Source: Pseudomonadota bacterium (lineage in GTDB: Bacteria > Pseudomonadota > Alphaproteobacteria > Micropepsales > Micropepsaceae). Taken from it: a stretch of DNA of 40,013 bases. The translations under genes and the position numbers were made by a program. The stretch is from assembly GCA_025360685.1 (NCBI GenBank), contig JANYBR010000356.1, positions 1 through 40,013 of the forward strand. Direction: 5' to 3'. Positions 1 through 7,870 of the stretch are shown here, piece by piece. Below the pieces are notes generated by a model, which was not told where the DNA came from, searched no databases, and saw only the letters and a program-made list of their open reading frames with translations. The stretch's first letter is position 1; every line of letters begins with the position of its first letter.

Positions 1-858
1 CGTCACCAGCGGATTGGCGGGGATGTAGTTGTCCGGATTGCCGACAAAGTCGGGTGCGAAGAACACAAGGCCGGCGAACAGGATAGCGAACAGACCGACA
101 TAGAACGCGTCCTTCGCCGTGTAGTAGGGATGGAAGGGGAGCGAATCCTGCGGCCCCTTCACGTCGATGCCGAGCGGATTGTTGTTGCCCGGCACATGCA
201 GCGCCCAGATGTGCAGACCGACAACGGCCGCGATCACGAACGGCAACAGGTAATGCAGCGAGAAAAAGCGATTGAGCGTCGCATCGCCGACTGCGAAATC
301 GCCCCACAGCCAGCTGGCGATGGTCGAGCCCAGATGCGGCACGATCTGGTCGAGCGAGGAGAACAGGTTGGTGATGACGGTGGCGGCCCAGAACGACATC
401 TGGCCCCACGGCAGCACGTAACCCATGAACGCGGTCGCCACCATCAGCAGATAGATGATGACGCCGAGGATCCACAGGATCTCGCGCGGCGCCTTGTAGG
501 AGCCGTAATACAGGCCGCGGAACATGTGGACATAGACCGCCAGGAAGAACATCGACGCGCCGTTGGAGTGCAGATAGCGCAGCAGCCAGCCATAGTTCAC
601 GTCGCGCATGATGTTGGTCTCGACGCTGTCGAACGCCATGTTCGCATTCGGCACATAGTGCATCGCCAGCACGATGCCGGTGACGATCTGCACGCCGAGG
701 CAGAAGGTCAGGATGGCGCCGAATGCGTACCAGAAGTTCAGGTTCCGCGGCGTCGGGAAGGTGAGAATCGTGTCGTGCGCAAAACGCACCAGCGGCAGGC
801 GCGAGTCGAGCCAGCGCGAAAACCCAGTTTGCGGAACATAGGTCGATTGACCGGACAT
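1..858 (-). CDS. petB: Cytochrome b of the bc1 complex (partial, 3' end outside window)
   Basis: Ubiquinol-cytochrome c reductase cytochrome b, the membrane subunit that carries hemes bL and bH and the two quinone sites. 286 codons are in the window, starting MSGQSTYVPQTGFSRWLD; the C-terminal third lies beyond the left edge. Two histidine pairs spaced by 14 residues are visible, in RYLHSNGASMF/VYVHMFRG and in SLHYLLPF/GLHIWALH, matching the four heme ligands of the family. GYVLPWGQMSFWAATVITNLF-like text marks the Qo region. The ATG at 858 is preceded by GAGGAG and lies 11 bases after the Rieske stop, so it is co-transcribed with petA. No sign of damage. Whether a c1 fusion follows downstream cannot be seen. 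Confidence 0.97.
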   Translation of the reverse strand, partial: MSGQSTYVPQTGFSRWLDSRLPLVRFAHDTILTFPTPRNLNFWYAFGAILTFCLGVQIVTGIVLAMHYVPNANMAFDSVETNIMRDVNYGWLLRYLHSNGASMFFLAVYVHMFRGLYYGSYKAPREILWILGVIIYLLMVATAFMGYVLPWGQMSFWAATVITNLFSSLDQIVPHLGSTIASWLWGDFAVGDATLNRFFSLHYLLPFVIAAVVGLHIWALHVPGNNNPLGIDVKGPQDSLPFHPYYTAKDAFYVGLFAILFAGLVFFAPDFVGNPDNYIPANPLVT

Positions 859-869
859 GATGGCGCTCC

Positions 870-1424
870 TCAGCCGACTTTGACGCGTGTGTCGGACACG
901 AAGGAATAGGTGGGAACGGCAAGGTTCTGCGGCGCGGGTCCTTTGCGGATACGGCCGGCCGTGTCGTACATCGAACCGTGGCAGTGACAGAGCCAGCCGC
1001 CATAGTCGCCTTCAAAAGCGGTGGGCGTGCAGCCAAGGTGCGTGCACACGCCCGAGACGATCAGCCACTCCGGCTTGACCTGACGGTTGTCGGCGGTGGC
1101 AAGTGCATCGTCGGGCAGGTTCTCGTTGCGCGCCAGCTGATCGGGCAGATCGGACATCACCACGGCGGCGGCCGTCGCGATCTCCTTGGGCGTGCGCCGA
1201 CGCACGAACAGCGGATGGCCGCGGAACTTGAACGTCACCGCCTGGCCGAGCTGGATCGGCGACAGATCGATTTCGATCGAGGCCAGGGCCAGAACGCCGG
1301 AACTGGGGTTCATCTGATCGATGAACGGCCAGGCAGCGACGGCGGCCCCAACGGCGGCGACGGAACCCGTCGCGATGTAGAGGAAGTCGCGCCGCGTCGG
1401 TTCGGCGGTCGTGGTGGTGGCCAA
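870..1424 (-). CDS. petA: Ubiquinol-cytochrome c reductase Rieske iron-sulfur subunit
   Basis: Rieske [2Fe-2S] protein of the bc1 complex, 184 aa, which moves electrons from quinol to cytochrome c1. The cluster ligands are visible as CTHLGC (residues 127-132) and CHCHGS (146-151). The N-terminus has a twin-arginine motif, RRDFLY (11-16), then one membrane helix (about 17-35), as expected of a Tat-exported, N-anchored Rieske protein. The start is TTG at 1424, chosen because AAGGTGAT lies 6-8 bases upstream and the Tat segment is then at the usual distance. First gene of the bc1 operon; petB follows after 11 bases. Confidence 0.97.
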   Translation of the reverse strand: MATTTTAEPTRRDFLYIATGSVAAVGAAVAAWPFIDQMNPSSGVLALASIEIDLSPIQLGQAVTFKFRGHPLFVRRRTPKEIATAAAVVMSDLPDQLARNENLPDDALATADNRQVKPEWLIVSGVCTHLGCTPTAFEGDYGGWLCHCHGSMYDTAGRIRKGPAPQNLAVPTYSFVSDTRVKVG

Positions 1425-1611
1425 GGGATCACCTTTTTATTCGGGCGCTCCGGGCGGCGGGAAAGGACGTGCACACCAGCCCCGGGGAATATCCAGGCGT
1501 GCCGCTTTGCTGGCGGTAAAATAGAGAGTCGAATTTGGGGGGTCTTGCGGCACGATGACGCAGAAAATGCCGGATTTTCACGGAGTTGCCGAAGGCTTGC
1601 GGCAGAACGGA

Positions 1612-2025
1612 TCAGCACTCCAGAACGCTCAGATAGCCGTCCTCGCCGTAGTCGAGCAGAGCGCGGTCGCTTGTGATCACGGTGTAGCCATACTCGCGCG
1701 CCGTCGCGGCGATGATGCGGTCATAAGGATCGTTGTGGATATTTCCGGGCAGCAAGGCCGACTCGATGAGAAGTTCAGGCGGCATCGGCGCTATCGCCAT
1801 TCCCGGCTGGCCGATCAGCGTTGCGAACCACTTGCCAGGCTGAAGCGGCGACTTCAATCTCCGCTTTCGCGCCATCGTACCGATTTCGAGCGCCGTAATC
1901 GGCGATACATACGTCGTCGTTCCCGCGACGTATGCATCTGTAAGCGCCTTTTCTGTTTTCGGTGTGAGTTCGTCGCCCAAGAGCCAAATGCAGACGCATG
2001 TGTCGAGCAGAAAGGGCGGCTTCAT
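1612..2025 (-). CDS. VapC-like PIN-domain toxin
   Basis: Type II toxin of the PIN ribonuclease family, 137 aa. The acidic Mg-binding residues are in place: D8 in LLDTCV, E47 in ALEIG, D99 or D102 in HNDPYDRIIAATA, and D120 in ITSDRALLDYG. PIN toxins of this subgroup cleave RNA, often tRNA; the target here is unknown. The ATG overlaps the stop codon of the upstream antitoxin gene in an ATGA, the normal order for vapBC. No toxin active-site residue is missing, so it is probably functional and held in check by its partner. Confidence 0.9.
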   Translation of the reverse strand: MKPPFLLDTCVCIWLLGDELTPKTEKALTDAYVAGTTTYVSPITALEIGTMARKRRLKSPLQPGKWFATLIGQPGMAIAPMPPELLIESALLPGNIHNDPYDRIIAATAREYGYTVITSDRALLDYGEDGYLSVLEC

Positions 2026-2501
2026 TTCCTCGAACGCCCAGCCTCATAGAGGTCGGCCGTCCGGTCAACGGCCGCTTCCCACTCGGCGACCTCTTCAGGG
2101 TCCGACTGGGCGATGTCATAGCCCGGCTCAATGGTGAACATGCCTTTCAGCGCGCCGATCGCCGGATGGCGCGTTACTTTCACCGCGGGCCGCGTGGATG
2201 ATTCTTGCGGTTTGAACATACGTGGTTCCTCTCGCATTCCCTGCCGTGCGCCCGCGAGTGCGACGCGCTTGAACACAACTTTCCTCGCCTTTCGGTCGAG
2301 ATTTGCCGTCTCGAAACCCGCATTCAGCCACGCTTTCGCCTGAGAATGGTTCGTGGCGTTGTTCGACCACCATTCGTTGCGCTTGTGCGCCGAAGGCGGA
2401 AGTTTGCGGCCAATGACGCGCTCCATCTCTGCGAACGTCATCGCGACCGATGTACCCGTTTGCTGAAACAGGTATTTTTCAAGCGGCTCATATGTCAGCA
2501 T
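2022..2501 (-). CDS. Two-domain antitoxin: DUF7662-like N-terminus, VapB-like C-terminus
   Basis: About 159 aa when started at the ATG at 2501 (MLTYEPLEKYL); a longer reading from 2543 adds 14 residues with no family support and would use up the promoter gap. The N-terminal 75 residues (PLEKYL, TFAEMERVIGRKLPPSA, EWWSN, HSQAKAWLNAGF) look like the small DUF7662 domain, probably nucleic-acid related. The C-terminal 50 residues (RHPAIGALKGMFTIEPGYD, then an acidic helix EEVAEWEAAVDRTADLYEAG) resemble toxin-wrapping tails of VapB antitoxins. The stop overlaps the toxin start. Inference: the N-domain replaces the usual AbrB or RHH DNA-binding domain and represses the operon. The domain name is from memory of the family. 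Confidence 0.75.
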   Translation of the reverse strand: MLTYEPLEKYLFQQTGTSVAMTFAEMERVIGRKLPPSAHKRNEWWSNNATNHSQAKAWLNAGFETANLDRKARKVVFKRVALAGARQGMREEPRMFKPQESSTRPAVKVTRHPAIGALKGMFTIEPGYDIAQSDPEEVAEWEAAVDRTADLYEAGRSRK

Positions 2502-2508
2502 TCCGCAA

Positions 2509-2551
2509 GTTCCTACATCGAATAGGAACATACTAAGGAACAACTAGGAAC
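2509..2551. promoter_or_regulatory. Repeated TAGGAAC boxes, probable operator of the toxin-antitoxin operon
   Basis: The 58-base gap between the antitoxin ATG (2501) and the trmL start (2560) holds GTTCCTA at 2509-2515 and its exact reverse complement TAGGAAC at 2523-2529. Two further copies, AAGGAAC at 2535-2541 and TAGGAAC at 2545-2551, follow at about one helical turn. Such arrays next to a toxin-antitoxin operon are typical autoregulatory operators. Binding is inferred. Confidence 0.55.
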
Positions 2552-2559
2552 TCGTCAAG

Positions 2560-3018
2560 GTGCGCATGCGTCTCGCCCTCTATGAACCCGACATCCCGCA
2601 GAACGCAGGCGCGCTGTTGCGGCTGGGCGCGTGCCTTGGGGTCGCGGTCGATATCGTCGAGCCGTGCGGCTTCCTGTTCGGCGATGCGCAGCTCAAGCGC
2701 TCGGGCATGGACTATCTGGATCTGGCGGACTGTGTGCGCCATGTCTCGTGGGAGAAGTACCTGCTGGCGCGAGGACCAGGGCGGATCGTGCTTCTCACCT
2801 CGCAGGGCTCGCAGCCGTACACCGACTTTTGCTTTGAAGCCGGCGACACGATCCTCCTCGGCCGCGAGAGCGCGGGCGTTCCGCGAGAAGTACATGATTG
2901 CGCCGACGCGCGCTTGCGTATTCCGATGAAATCGGGCTTGCGTTCGATCAACGTGGCGCAGGCTGGCGCCATGGTACTAGGCGAAGCACTTCGCCAGACA
3001 AGGAACTTTCCGCGATGA
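2560..3018 (+). CDS. trmL: tRNA (cytidine(34)-2'-O)-methyltransferase
   Basis: SPOUT-family 2'-O-methyltransferase of 152 aa that modifies the wobble base of leucine tRNAs. The three SPOUT motifs are present: DIPQNAGALLRLGAC near the N-terminus, the SAM-binding knot loop ILLGRESAGVP, and MKSGLRSINVAQAGAM at the C-terminus. Length matches TrmL, not the longer TrmH. The start is either GTG 2560 or ATG 2566; TCAAGG sits just upstream. Its TGA overlaps the hemF ATG by 4 bases, so the two are coupled. It is divergent from the toxin-antitoxin pair. Confidence 0.93.
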   Translation: MRMRLALYEPDIPQNAGALLRLGACLGVAVDIVEPCGFLFGDAQLKRSGMDYLDLADCVRHVSWEKYLLARGPGRIVLLTSQGSQPYTDFCFEAGDTILLGRESAGVPREVHDCADARLRIPMKSGLRSINVAQAGAMVLGEALRQTRNFPR

Positions 3019-3881
3019 CGGACACGGACCAGGATCGCAAGCAGCGGGCGCGCGACTGTTTTGAGTCCCTGCGCGACCGCTTGTGTGCGACCTTCGAGCA
3101 GATCGAGCTGGAACATACCGGCCAGCTCCGCGACCGGGCGGCGGGCAAATTCGTCCGTACACTGACCACGCGTCATGACGAAGACGGCGGCGAAGCCGGC
3201 GGCGGCGTGATGAGCGTGATGAAGGGCCGTGTGTTCGAAAAAGTCGGCGTCAATGTCTCGACCGTAGACGGCAAACTCTCCGCAGATTTCGCTAAGACCG
3301 TTCCCGGCGCGGAGCAGGACCCGCGTTTCTGGGCCACCAGCATTTCGGTGATCGCCCACATGCAGAATCCGCACGTGCCCGCGGTGCACATGAACACCCG
3401 CTACATGGTCACCACCGAGAGCTGGTTCGGCGGCGGCGCCGACCTCACGCCCATGTTCCCGAACGAGGAGGATGCCAGTAACTTCCATGCTGCGATGCAG
3501 CGAGCCTGTGATCCGCACGGTCCGGAGACCTATGCCAAGTACAAAAAATGGTGCGACGAATATTTCTATCTGCCGCACCGAAAAGAGCCGCGTGGCGCGG
3601 GCGGCGTCTTTTTCGACCGGCTCGACAGCGGCGATTGGGAAAAAGATTTCGCTCTGGTACGCGACGTGGGACTGGCATTTGCCGATGTCTATCCCCAAAT
3701 CGTAAGGAGGCGTATGGGGCAGCCTTGGACGGATGCCGATCGCCATCACCAGCTTGTTCGGCGCGGCCGCTATGTGGAGTTTAACCTGATGTGGGACCGC
3801 GGCACGCTGTTCGGCCTCAAAACGGGACACAATATCGACGCCATCCTCGTGTCGATGCCGCCCGAAGTCCGCTGGCCATAG
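3015..3881 (+). CDS. hemF: Oxygen-dependent coproporphyrinogen III oxidase
   Basis: Aerobic coproporphyrinogen III oxidase, 288 aa, making protoporphyrinogen IX in heme synthesis. Family blocks seen in order: AVHMNTRYM, WFGGGADLTP, YKKWCDEYFYLPHRKEPRG, GAGGVFFD and YVEFNLMWDRGTLFGL. The ATG at 3015 overlaps the trmL stop and gives a normal N-terminus (MTDTDQDRKQRARDCF); an in-frame extension to 2898 is an artefact lying over trmL. The requirement for oxygen fits with the nearby bc1 complex, though the genes are not in one operon. Confidence 0.97.
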   Translation: MTDTDQDRKQRARDCFESLRDRLCATFEQIELEHTGQLRDRAAGKFVRTLTTRHDEDGGEAGGGVMSVMKGRVFEKVGVNVSTVDGKLSADFAKTVPGAEQDPRFWATSISVIAHMQNPHVPAVHMNTRYMVTTESWFGGGADLTPMFPNEEDASNFHAAMQRACDPHGPETYAKYKKWCDEYFYLPHRKEPRGAGGVFFDRLDSGDWEKDFALVRDVGLAFADVYPQIVRRRMGQPWTDADRHHQLVRRGRYVEFNLMWDRGTLFGLKTGHNIDAILVSMPPEVRWP

Positions 3882-3905
3882 TCCGGCCTCATTGAGGTAA
3901 AGCGT

Positions 3906-4556
3906 TTGGAGCTCATCTTCAGCCACGGCGGGTTCTTCGCGCTCATTCAAGTCGTGCTCATCGACATCGTGCTGGCCGGCGACAATGTCGTCGTGATCGG
4001 CATGGCGGCGGCGCGGGTGCCGCAGATCGTGCGCCGCAAGGTGATCTTCTGGGGCCTGGTCGCCGCCGTCATCCTGCGCGTGATCCTGGCGACGCTCACC
4101 GCCGAGCTTCTCGCCATCATCGGGCTGATGTTCGCCGGCGGCATTCTTCTGCTGTGGGTGTGCTGGAAACTCTATCGCGACATACGCGAGGCCGCCGCGG
4201 AAAAGAAAGCCGTCGAGGCGATGGAGATCGAGACCGACAAGCTCGGCGGCCCCTATTCGGTCGAGGCGAGCTCGGCGATGGTACGCCGCGCCATCGTGCA
4301 GATCGCCGCCGCCGATCTTTCCATGTCGCTGGACAATGTGCTCGCCGTGGCGGGCGCGGCACGCAACCATGTGGTGGTGCTGGCCATCGGCCTGGTGCTC
4401 TCGATCGGGCTGATGGGCGTGGCAGCGAACATGATCGCGCGCGTGCTCAACCGCCATCCCTGGATCAGCTACGCCGGGCTGTTCATCGTGCTCTATGTGG
4501 CACTCAACATGATCTGGCGCGGCGCCGGCATGATCATGCACGCCGTGCCGGGGTGA
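3906..4556 (+). CDS. TerC/YjbE family integral membrane protein
   Basis: 216-aa membrane protein of the TerC/YjbE family, linked in several bacteria to manganese export or metal supply to exported proteins. Conserved acidic motifs lie in predicted helices: VLAGDNVVVIGMAA (about residues 19-32) and DLSMSLDNVLAVAGAARNH (about 137-155). These two GDN/LDN motifs define the family. Helices are separated by a charged cytosolic loop (about 90-125, EAAAEKKAVEAMEIETDK). The start is TTG 3906, with GAGGT about 9 bases upstream. It follows hemF by 24 bases and may be read from the same transcript. Substrate not deducible. Confidence 0.9.
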   Translation: MELIFSHGGFFALIQVVLIDIVLAGDNVVVIGMAAARVPQIVRRKVIFWGLVAAVILRVILATLTAELLAIIGLMFAGGILLLWVCWKLYRDIREAAAEKKAVEAMEIETDKLGGPYSVEASSAMVRRAIVQIAAADLSMSLDNVLAVAGAARNHVVVLAIGLVLSIGLMGVAANMIARVLNRHPWISYAGLFIVLYVALNMIWRGAGMIMHAVPG

Positions 4557-4589
4557 GTTCAACGCGTTCACCCAATTTCCATTCTCCAC

Positions 4590-4639
4590 TGTCATCCCGG
4601 ACAAGCTCGCGAAGCGCAGCGCAGCGATCCGGGATGACA
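4590..4639. repeat. 50-bp REP-like palindrome between convergent genes
   Basis: A perfect 12-base inverted repeat, TGTCATCCCGGA at 4590-4601 and TCCGGGATGACA at 4628-4639, encloses a GC-rich loop with repeated GCGAAGCGCAGC text. It sits between the convergent TerC and PP2C genes and may double as a bidirectional terminator, although no clean T tract follows. The sequence style is that of dispersed intergenic palindromes in alphaproteobacteria. Confidence 0.7.
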
Positions 4640-4671
4640 AATGAGGAGATAAAAAAACAGTGCGAAGAACT

Positions 4672-5526
4672 CTAACCCAATCTCAACAACACCGCCGTCG
4701 CGTCGTCGCTCTTCTTGAAACGCGGATGCTTGCGGCCTTGCGGATCGGCTTCTTCGATCGCGCGCAATTCCTCGCCGAGGACGGTGAGCCCTTTTGAAGC
4801 GGCTTTCTCCATCAGGCCATGCGCGCTGTAGCGGCCATAGTCGGTGGTGAGCGCCAGGAAGCCGTCCGATGCGAGCAACAGCATCGCGCCGGTCTGCACT
4901 ACGACGCGTGTGGCCGCGACAAAGTCGGCGGCGCGCATGTCGGGACTGAAGGCCCAGTGCGAGCCGGTATTGACCCGGTTGCGCGACTTGCGCAGGTCGG
5001 GAAGATAGGGCGAGCGTTCGCCGCTTGTCACGGGTGCCCGCTTCAGCGCCTTGGCCATCTTTGCCGCGCGCTTGGCCTCGAGCACCTTCGACTCGAACGA
5101 GTCGCCAAGCACCTCGACCTTGTCTTTCGTGCGTTGCAGGAGTCCGGCGCAGTCACCGAACCACAGAAAATCGAAGCCGTCTTCCGTTTGCGAAGCGAAA
5201 GCCATCGAGGCGAACGGAATCTCCCACTGCTCCTGCGGTGCGCGGCGGCGCAACGCCTTGAAGGACTTCTCCGCATCGGCCAGCGTGTAGCGCAGCGCGT
5301 CCTTCGGCGCCTCGCCGTCGCGCACATGCGCCATCAGCCGGCGCGCGCCGAAATGGGCGATCCAGGCCGCATCGCTGTCGCCGGGCATCACGGAATCACC
5401 AAGGCTTGTCGCGCCATCGAGCACCACGGCCGCGTTCTGCGTATGGCCGAACGCATCGTCGTTCGGCTTCAGCGCATCGCCGGGGAGAGACAGTGTGTCG
5501 AGGATTTCGAATGGCATGGAAGTCAT
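4672..5526 (-). CDS. PP2C-like serine/threonine phosphatase domain protein
   Basis: 284 aa (ATG 5526; a second ATG at 5517 is equally possible). PPM/PP2C-like metal-binding motifs: NDDAFGHTQNAAVVLDGATS near residues 22-41, FDFLWFGDCAGLL in the middle, LLLASDGFLAL around 215-225, and KKSDDATAVLLRLG at the very end. These hold the Asp residues expected to bind two metal ions. The first DG motif reads VLDGATSLG instead of the usual VADGMGG, so it belongs to a divergent subgroup. No membrane segment or signal peptide. Function inferred as cytosolic phosphoprotein phosphatase; the substrate is unknown. No partner kinase is next to it. Confidence 0.75.
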   Translation of the reverse strand: MTSMPFEILDTLSLPGDALKPNDDAFGHTQNAAVVLDGATSLGDSVMPGDSDAAWIAHFGARRLMAHVRDGEAPKDALRYTLADAEKSFKALRRRAPQEQWEIPFASMAFASQTEDGFDFLWFGDCAGLLQRTKDKVEVLGDSFESKVLEAKRAAKMAKALKRAPVTSGERSPYLPDLRKSRNRVNTGSHWAFSPDMRAADFVAATRVVVQTGAMLLLASDGFLALTTDYGRYSAHGLMEKAASKGLTVLGEELRAIEEADPQGRKHPRFKKSDDATAVLLRLG

Positions 5527-5539
5527 ACACCTCAGGTTT

Positions 5540-5703
5540 CACCCTCCCCTTGAGGGAGGGTCGAAATTTTCGCGAACGGCGTGAGTTAAAATTTCGGGGT
5601 GGGGTCGACCACACCACTAAACCCCTCCCCGAAAAATTCTGCGGCGCGTACGCTGCTGCTACGCGCGCTGCGAATTTTTCGTCCCTCCCTCAAGGGGAGG
5701 GTG
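5540..5703. repeat. Large nested intergenic palindrome with 21-bp terminal inverted repeats
   Basis: A 21-base motif (CCCTCCC, 5-base loop, GGGAGGG, then TG) at 5683-5703 is the exact reverse complement of 5540-5560. Inside lie further complementary arms: TTTCGGGGTGGGG near 5602 and CCCCTCCCCGAAAAA near 5622, plus AATTTTCG-like text on both flanks. The whole 164-bp stretch could fold into a long cruciform or hairpin. A third copy of the 21-mer is at 17691-17711. Confidence 0.75.
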
Positions 5704-5712
5704 GGTTATCTC

Positions 5713-6945
5713 CTAATACGCCGTCGCCTGCACCACGGCCTTGAGCCGTTCGGCAAGCGAGAATTCGTCTTCGATGAAATCGGCATCGATCCACCAGTCT
5801 TCGACTTCCGAAAGAATGCGACCCACCAGCGGTCCTTCCGGCACGCCGGCGAGCATCACGTCGCGCCCGGTGAGCGGGAAGATCGGCCGCGGCCAGGTGC
5901 TGGCGACTTCGAGAAGCATGCGCCAATTGACGGCGTTGGACTCCCTGGGGTCCTCCGCCCATTTGATGAAGACGCGGTCCCTGAAGGGCGCGATACCGAT
6001 CCGGTAGAGCAGCTTGCGTACTTCCTTGACCGACAGGTAGGAGACGATCTTCTCTTTCGACCCGGCGATGTCCTCCAGACGCGCGGCATGCGCATTGGAG
6101 AATTTCAATTTCTTCGCCACCGACTGAGCGACCGAAACATCATGGGGCAACAGCGCGGCGAGACGCAGCACCGGATCGGGCGTGAAGAACGCGCCGGCAT
6201 CGATCGCCGCCAGATGCTCCAGCCGCGCGATCGACAGGGCGCCCGGCAGCAACTCGCCTAGGATTCCCGCCGCCGCCATGGTGCGCAACATGGGCGCCGG
6301 GTCGTCGGCTGCCAGCAGGCGCAGCAACTCCTTCTGCACGCGTTCGCCGGAAAGCTGTGCCAGGCCGGCCTTTTCAGTGGCCGCTGCGCGCAGCGCTTCG
6401 GAGTCGAGATCGCCCTTGCCGTACCAGGCGTGAAAGCGGAACAGGCGTAGGATGCGCAGATAGTCCTCGCGGATGCGCGCGGTGGCGTCGCCGACAAAGC
6501 GCACCCTGCCTGCCTGCAGATCGGCCAGGCCGCCGACCAGATCGACGACCTCGCCATCGGCGGTGGCATAGAGCGCGTTCATGGTGAAGTCGCGGCGCTG
6601 CGCGTCTTCCTTCCAGTCTTTGGTGAACGCGACCACGGCGCGGCGGCCGTCGGTCGAAACATCGCGGCGCAATGTGGTCACTTCGAAGGGCGTGCCGGTG
6701 GAGATTGCGGTGACCGTGCCATGCTCGAATCCGGTGGGCACCGCGCCAAGTCCCGCGGCGGTGAGGCGCTCGGTCACTTCGTCCGGCGTTAGCGGCGTGG
6801 CGATGTCGACGTCGGACACCTCGCGTTTGAGCAGCGCGTTGCGGACCGCGCCGCCGACGAAACGCGCCTCCGGACCCAGTGCGTCAAGCACCGCGCGCGT
6901 CTTGGGTGCCGTCATCCAGCTTTCGCGTTTGGGATCGAGTTTCAT
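5713..6945 (-). CDS. cca: CCA-adding tRNA nucleotidyltransferase / poly(A) polymerase family
   Basis: 410-aa class II nucleotidyltransferase that builds or repairs the 3' CCA of tRNA. N-terminal motifs are clear: FVGGAVRNALL (29-39), the two catalytic aspartates in SDVDIATP (44-51), RRDFTMNALYATADGEVVD, and EDYLRILRLFRFHAWYG in the neck region. The C-terminal half is the variable body and tail domain. Alphaproteobacterial enzymes of this length are annotated either as CCA-adding enzymes or PcnB; no separate cca gene is visible, so I prefer the CCA role. Its ATG overlaps the stop of the DUF6111 gene by 4 bases; it is the last gene of a four-gene operon. Confidence 0.9.
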   Translation of the reverse strand: MKLDPKRESWMTAPKTRAVLDALGPEARFVGGAVRNALLKREVSDVDIATPLTPDEVTERLTAAGLGAVPTGFEHGTVTAISTGTPFEVTTLRRDVSTDGRRAVVAFTKDWKEDAQRRDFTMNALYATADGEVVDLVGGLADLQAGRVRFVGDATARIREDYLRILRLFRFHAWYGKGDLDSEALRAAATEKAGLAQLSGERVQKELLRLLAADDPAPMLRTMAAAGILGELLPGALSIARLEHLAAIDAGAFFTPDPVLRLAALLPHDVSVAQSVAKKLKFSNAHAARLEDIAGSKEKIVSYLSVKEVRKLLYRIGIAPFRDRVFIKWAEDPRESNAVNWRMLLEVASTWPRPIFPLTGRDVMLAGVPEGPLVGRILSEVEDWWIDADFIEDEFSLAERLKAVVQATAY

Positions 6946-7220
6946 TTCGGCTTTCCGTCGGGCTGAACATAGCCCGGAACCACCGTGCCGTTCACCAGAT
7001 GCGGGGGGACATAGTGCCCGGACGTGGGTTCACCTTCCGTGATGCCCCAGACGATGAAGCTGAGCGCGAACAGGGAGAGCCCCGCGATGAAAAGCATCGT
7101 CCAGGGCGTGCGCGGCACCACCGCCGCCGGCGGACGCAACTGCATCAGCGCGAGGTAGATGCCGTAAAGTGCGAACGGCACCGCGAATAGCAGCAAGCGT
7201 TCGAGTATGATGCGGGTCAT
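6942..7220 (-). CDS. DUF6111 small membrane protein
   Basis: 92 aa with two predicted membrane helices: about residues 4-25 (IILERLLLFAVPFALYGIYL) and 40-60 (WTMLFIAGLSLFALSFIVWG), followed by a hydrophilic tail rich in Gly and Pro (SGHYVPPHLVNGTVVPGYV). It matches the alphaproteobacterial DUF6111 pattern, always found by the Nudix and CCA genes. Overlaps both neighbours by 4 bases. Function unknown. Confidence 0.85.
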   Translation of the reverse strand: MTRIILERLLLFAVPFALYGIYLALMQLRPPAAVVPRTPWTMLFIAGLSLFALSFIVWGITEGEPTSGHYVPPHLVNGTVVPGYVQPDGKPK

Positions 7221-7870
7221 GGCGCCGTGATCCGTTCGCCGAAGTTCAGCAGCATCGCCGCCGTCGCGCCCCAGATGTAATGACCTTCAAAGGTGAAGGA
7301 ATAGAAGCTGCGCGTGCGGCCCTGGAATTCGCGCGACTGTTGCTGCTTGTTGGCGGGATCGAGCAGAAACGACAGCGGCACTTCGAAAATCTCGGCGACC
7401 TCGGCGGCGTGCGGCGACAACGCGAAGCCTTCGCTGAGCAGCCCGACCACGGGAAGAATGGCGTAGCCGGTTCCGGTCTCATAGGCATCGAGAAATCCCG
7501 CCACCGTCACGAAGGCCGGTTCGATGCCGGTCTCCTCCTGCGTCTCGCGCAATGCGGTTTCGACCAGCGAGATGTCGCCGGGATCGGCGCGCCCGCCGGG
7601 AAACGAGACCTGCCCGGCGTGCCGCGTCAGATGATGCGTGCGCTGGGTCAAAAGCACATGCGGCTCGCGGCGGAAAACAAGCGGCAGCAACACGGCCGCG
7701 GGCTTCAGGTCGATCTTCTCTGTCGGACGGTTCTGCGGATTGAGATCGAAGTCGCCGCGCTTTGGCGTCAGAGGCAAGGAAGGCGGCTCGCTCAGCAGCC
7801 TGCTGCGCAACAGCTCGACACCGCCGCTGACGATGCGATGTCCGATCGATGCCGGAGAGTCCTCGCTCAT
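7217..7870 (-). CDS. Nudix hydrolase, CoA pyrophosphatase type
   Basis: 217 aa started at ATG 7870, which forms an ATGA with the upstream DUF1285 stop; an upstream in-frame ATG at 7909 would overlap that gene and is rejected. The CoA-type signature is present, LTQRTHHLTRHAGQVSFPGG, directly followed by the Nudix box GGRADPGDISLVETALRETQ with EETGI. Such enzymes split CoA or acyl-CoA to phosphopantetheine and 3',5'-ADP with Mg or Mn. Third member from the 3' end in the DUF1285-Nudix-DUF6111-CCA operon. Confidence 0.92.
   Translation of the reverse strand: MSEDSPASIGHRIVSGGVELLRSRLLSEPPSLPLTPKRGDFDLNPQNRPTEKIDLKPAAVLLPLVFRREPHVLLTQRTHHLTRHAGQVSFPGGRADPGDISLVETALRETQEETGIEPAFVTVAGFLDAYETGTGYAILPVVGLLSEGFALSPHAAEVAEIFEVPLSFLLDPANKQQQSREFQGRTRSFYSFTFEGHYIWGATAAMLLNFGERITAP

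Noticed and set aside
2712..4640. Long minus-strand ORF (642 codons) over trmL, hemF and TerC
   Set aside because: Antisense shadow rich in His, Asp and Arg; no family motifs, while the plus-strand genes have complete motifs.
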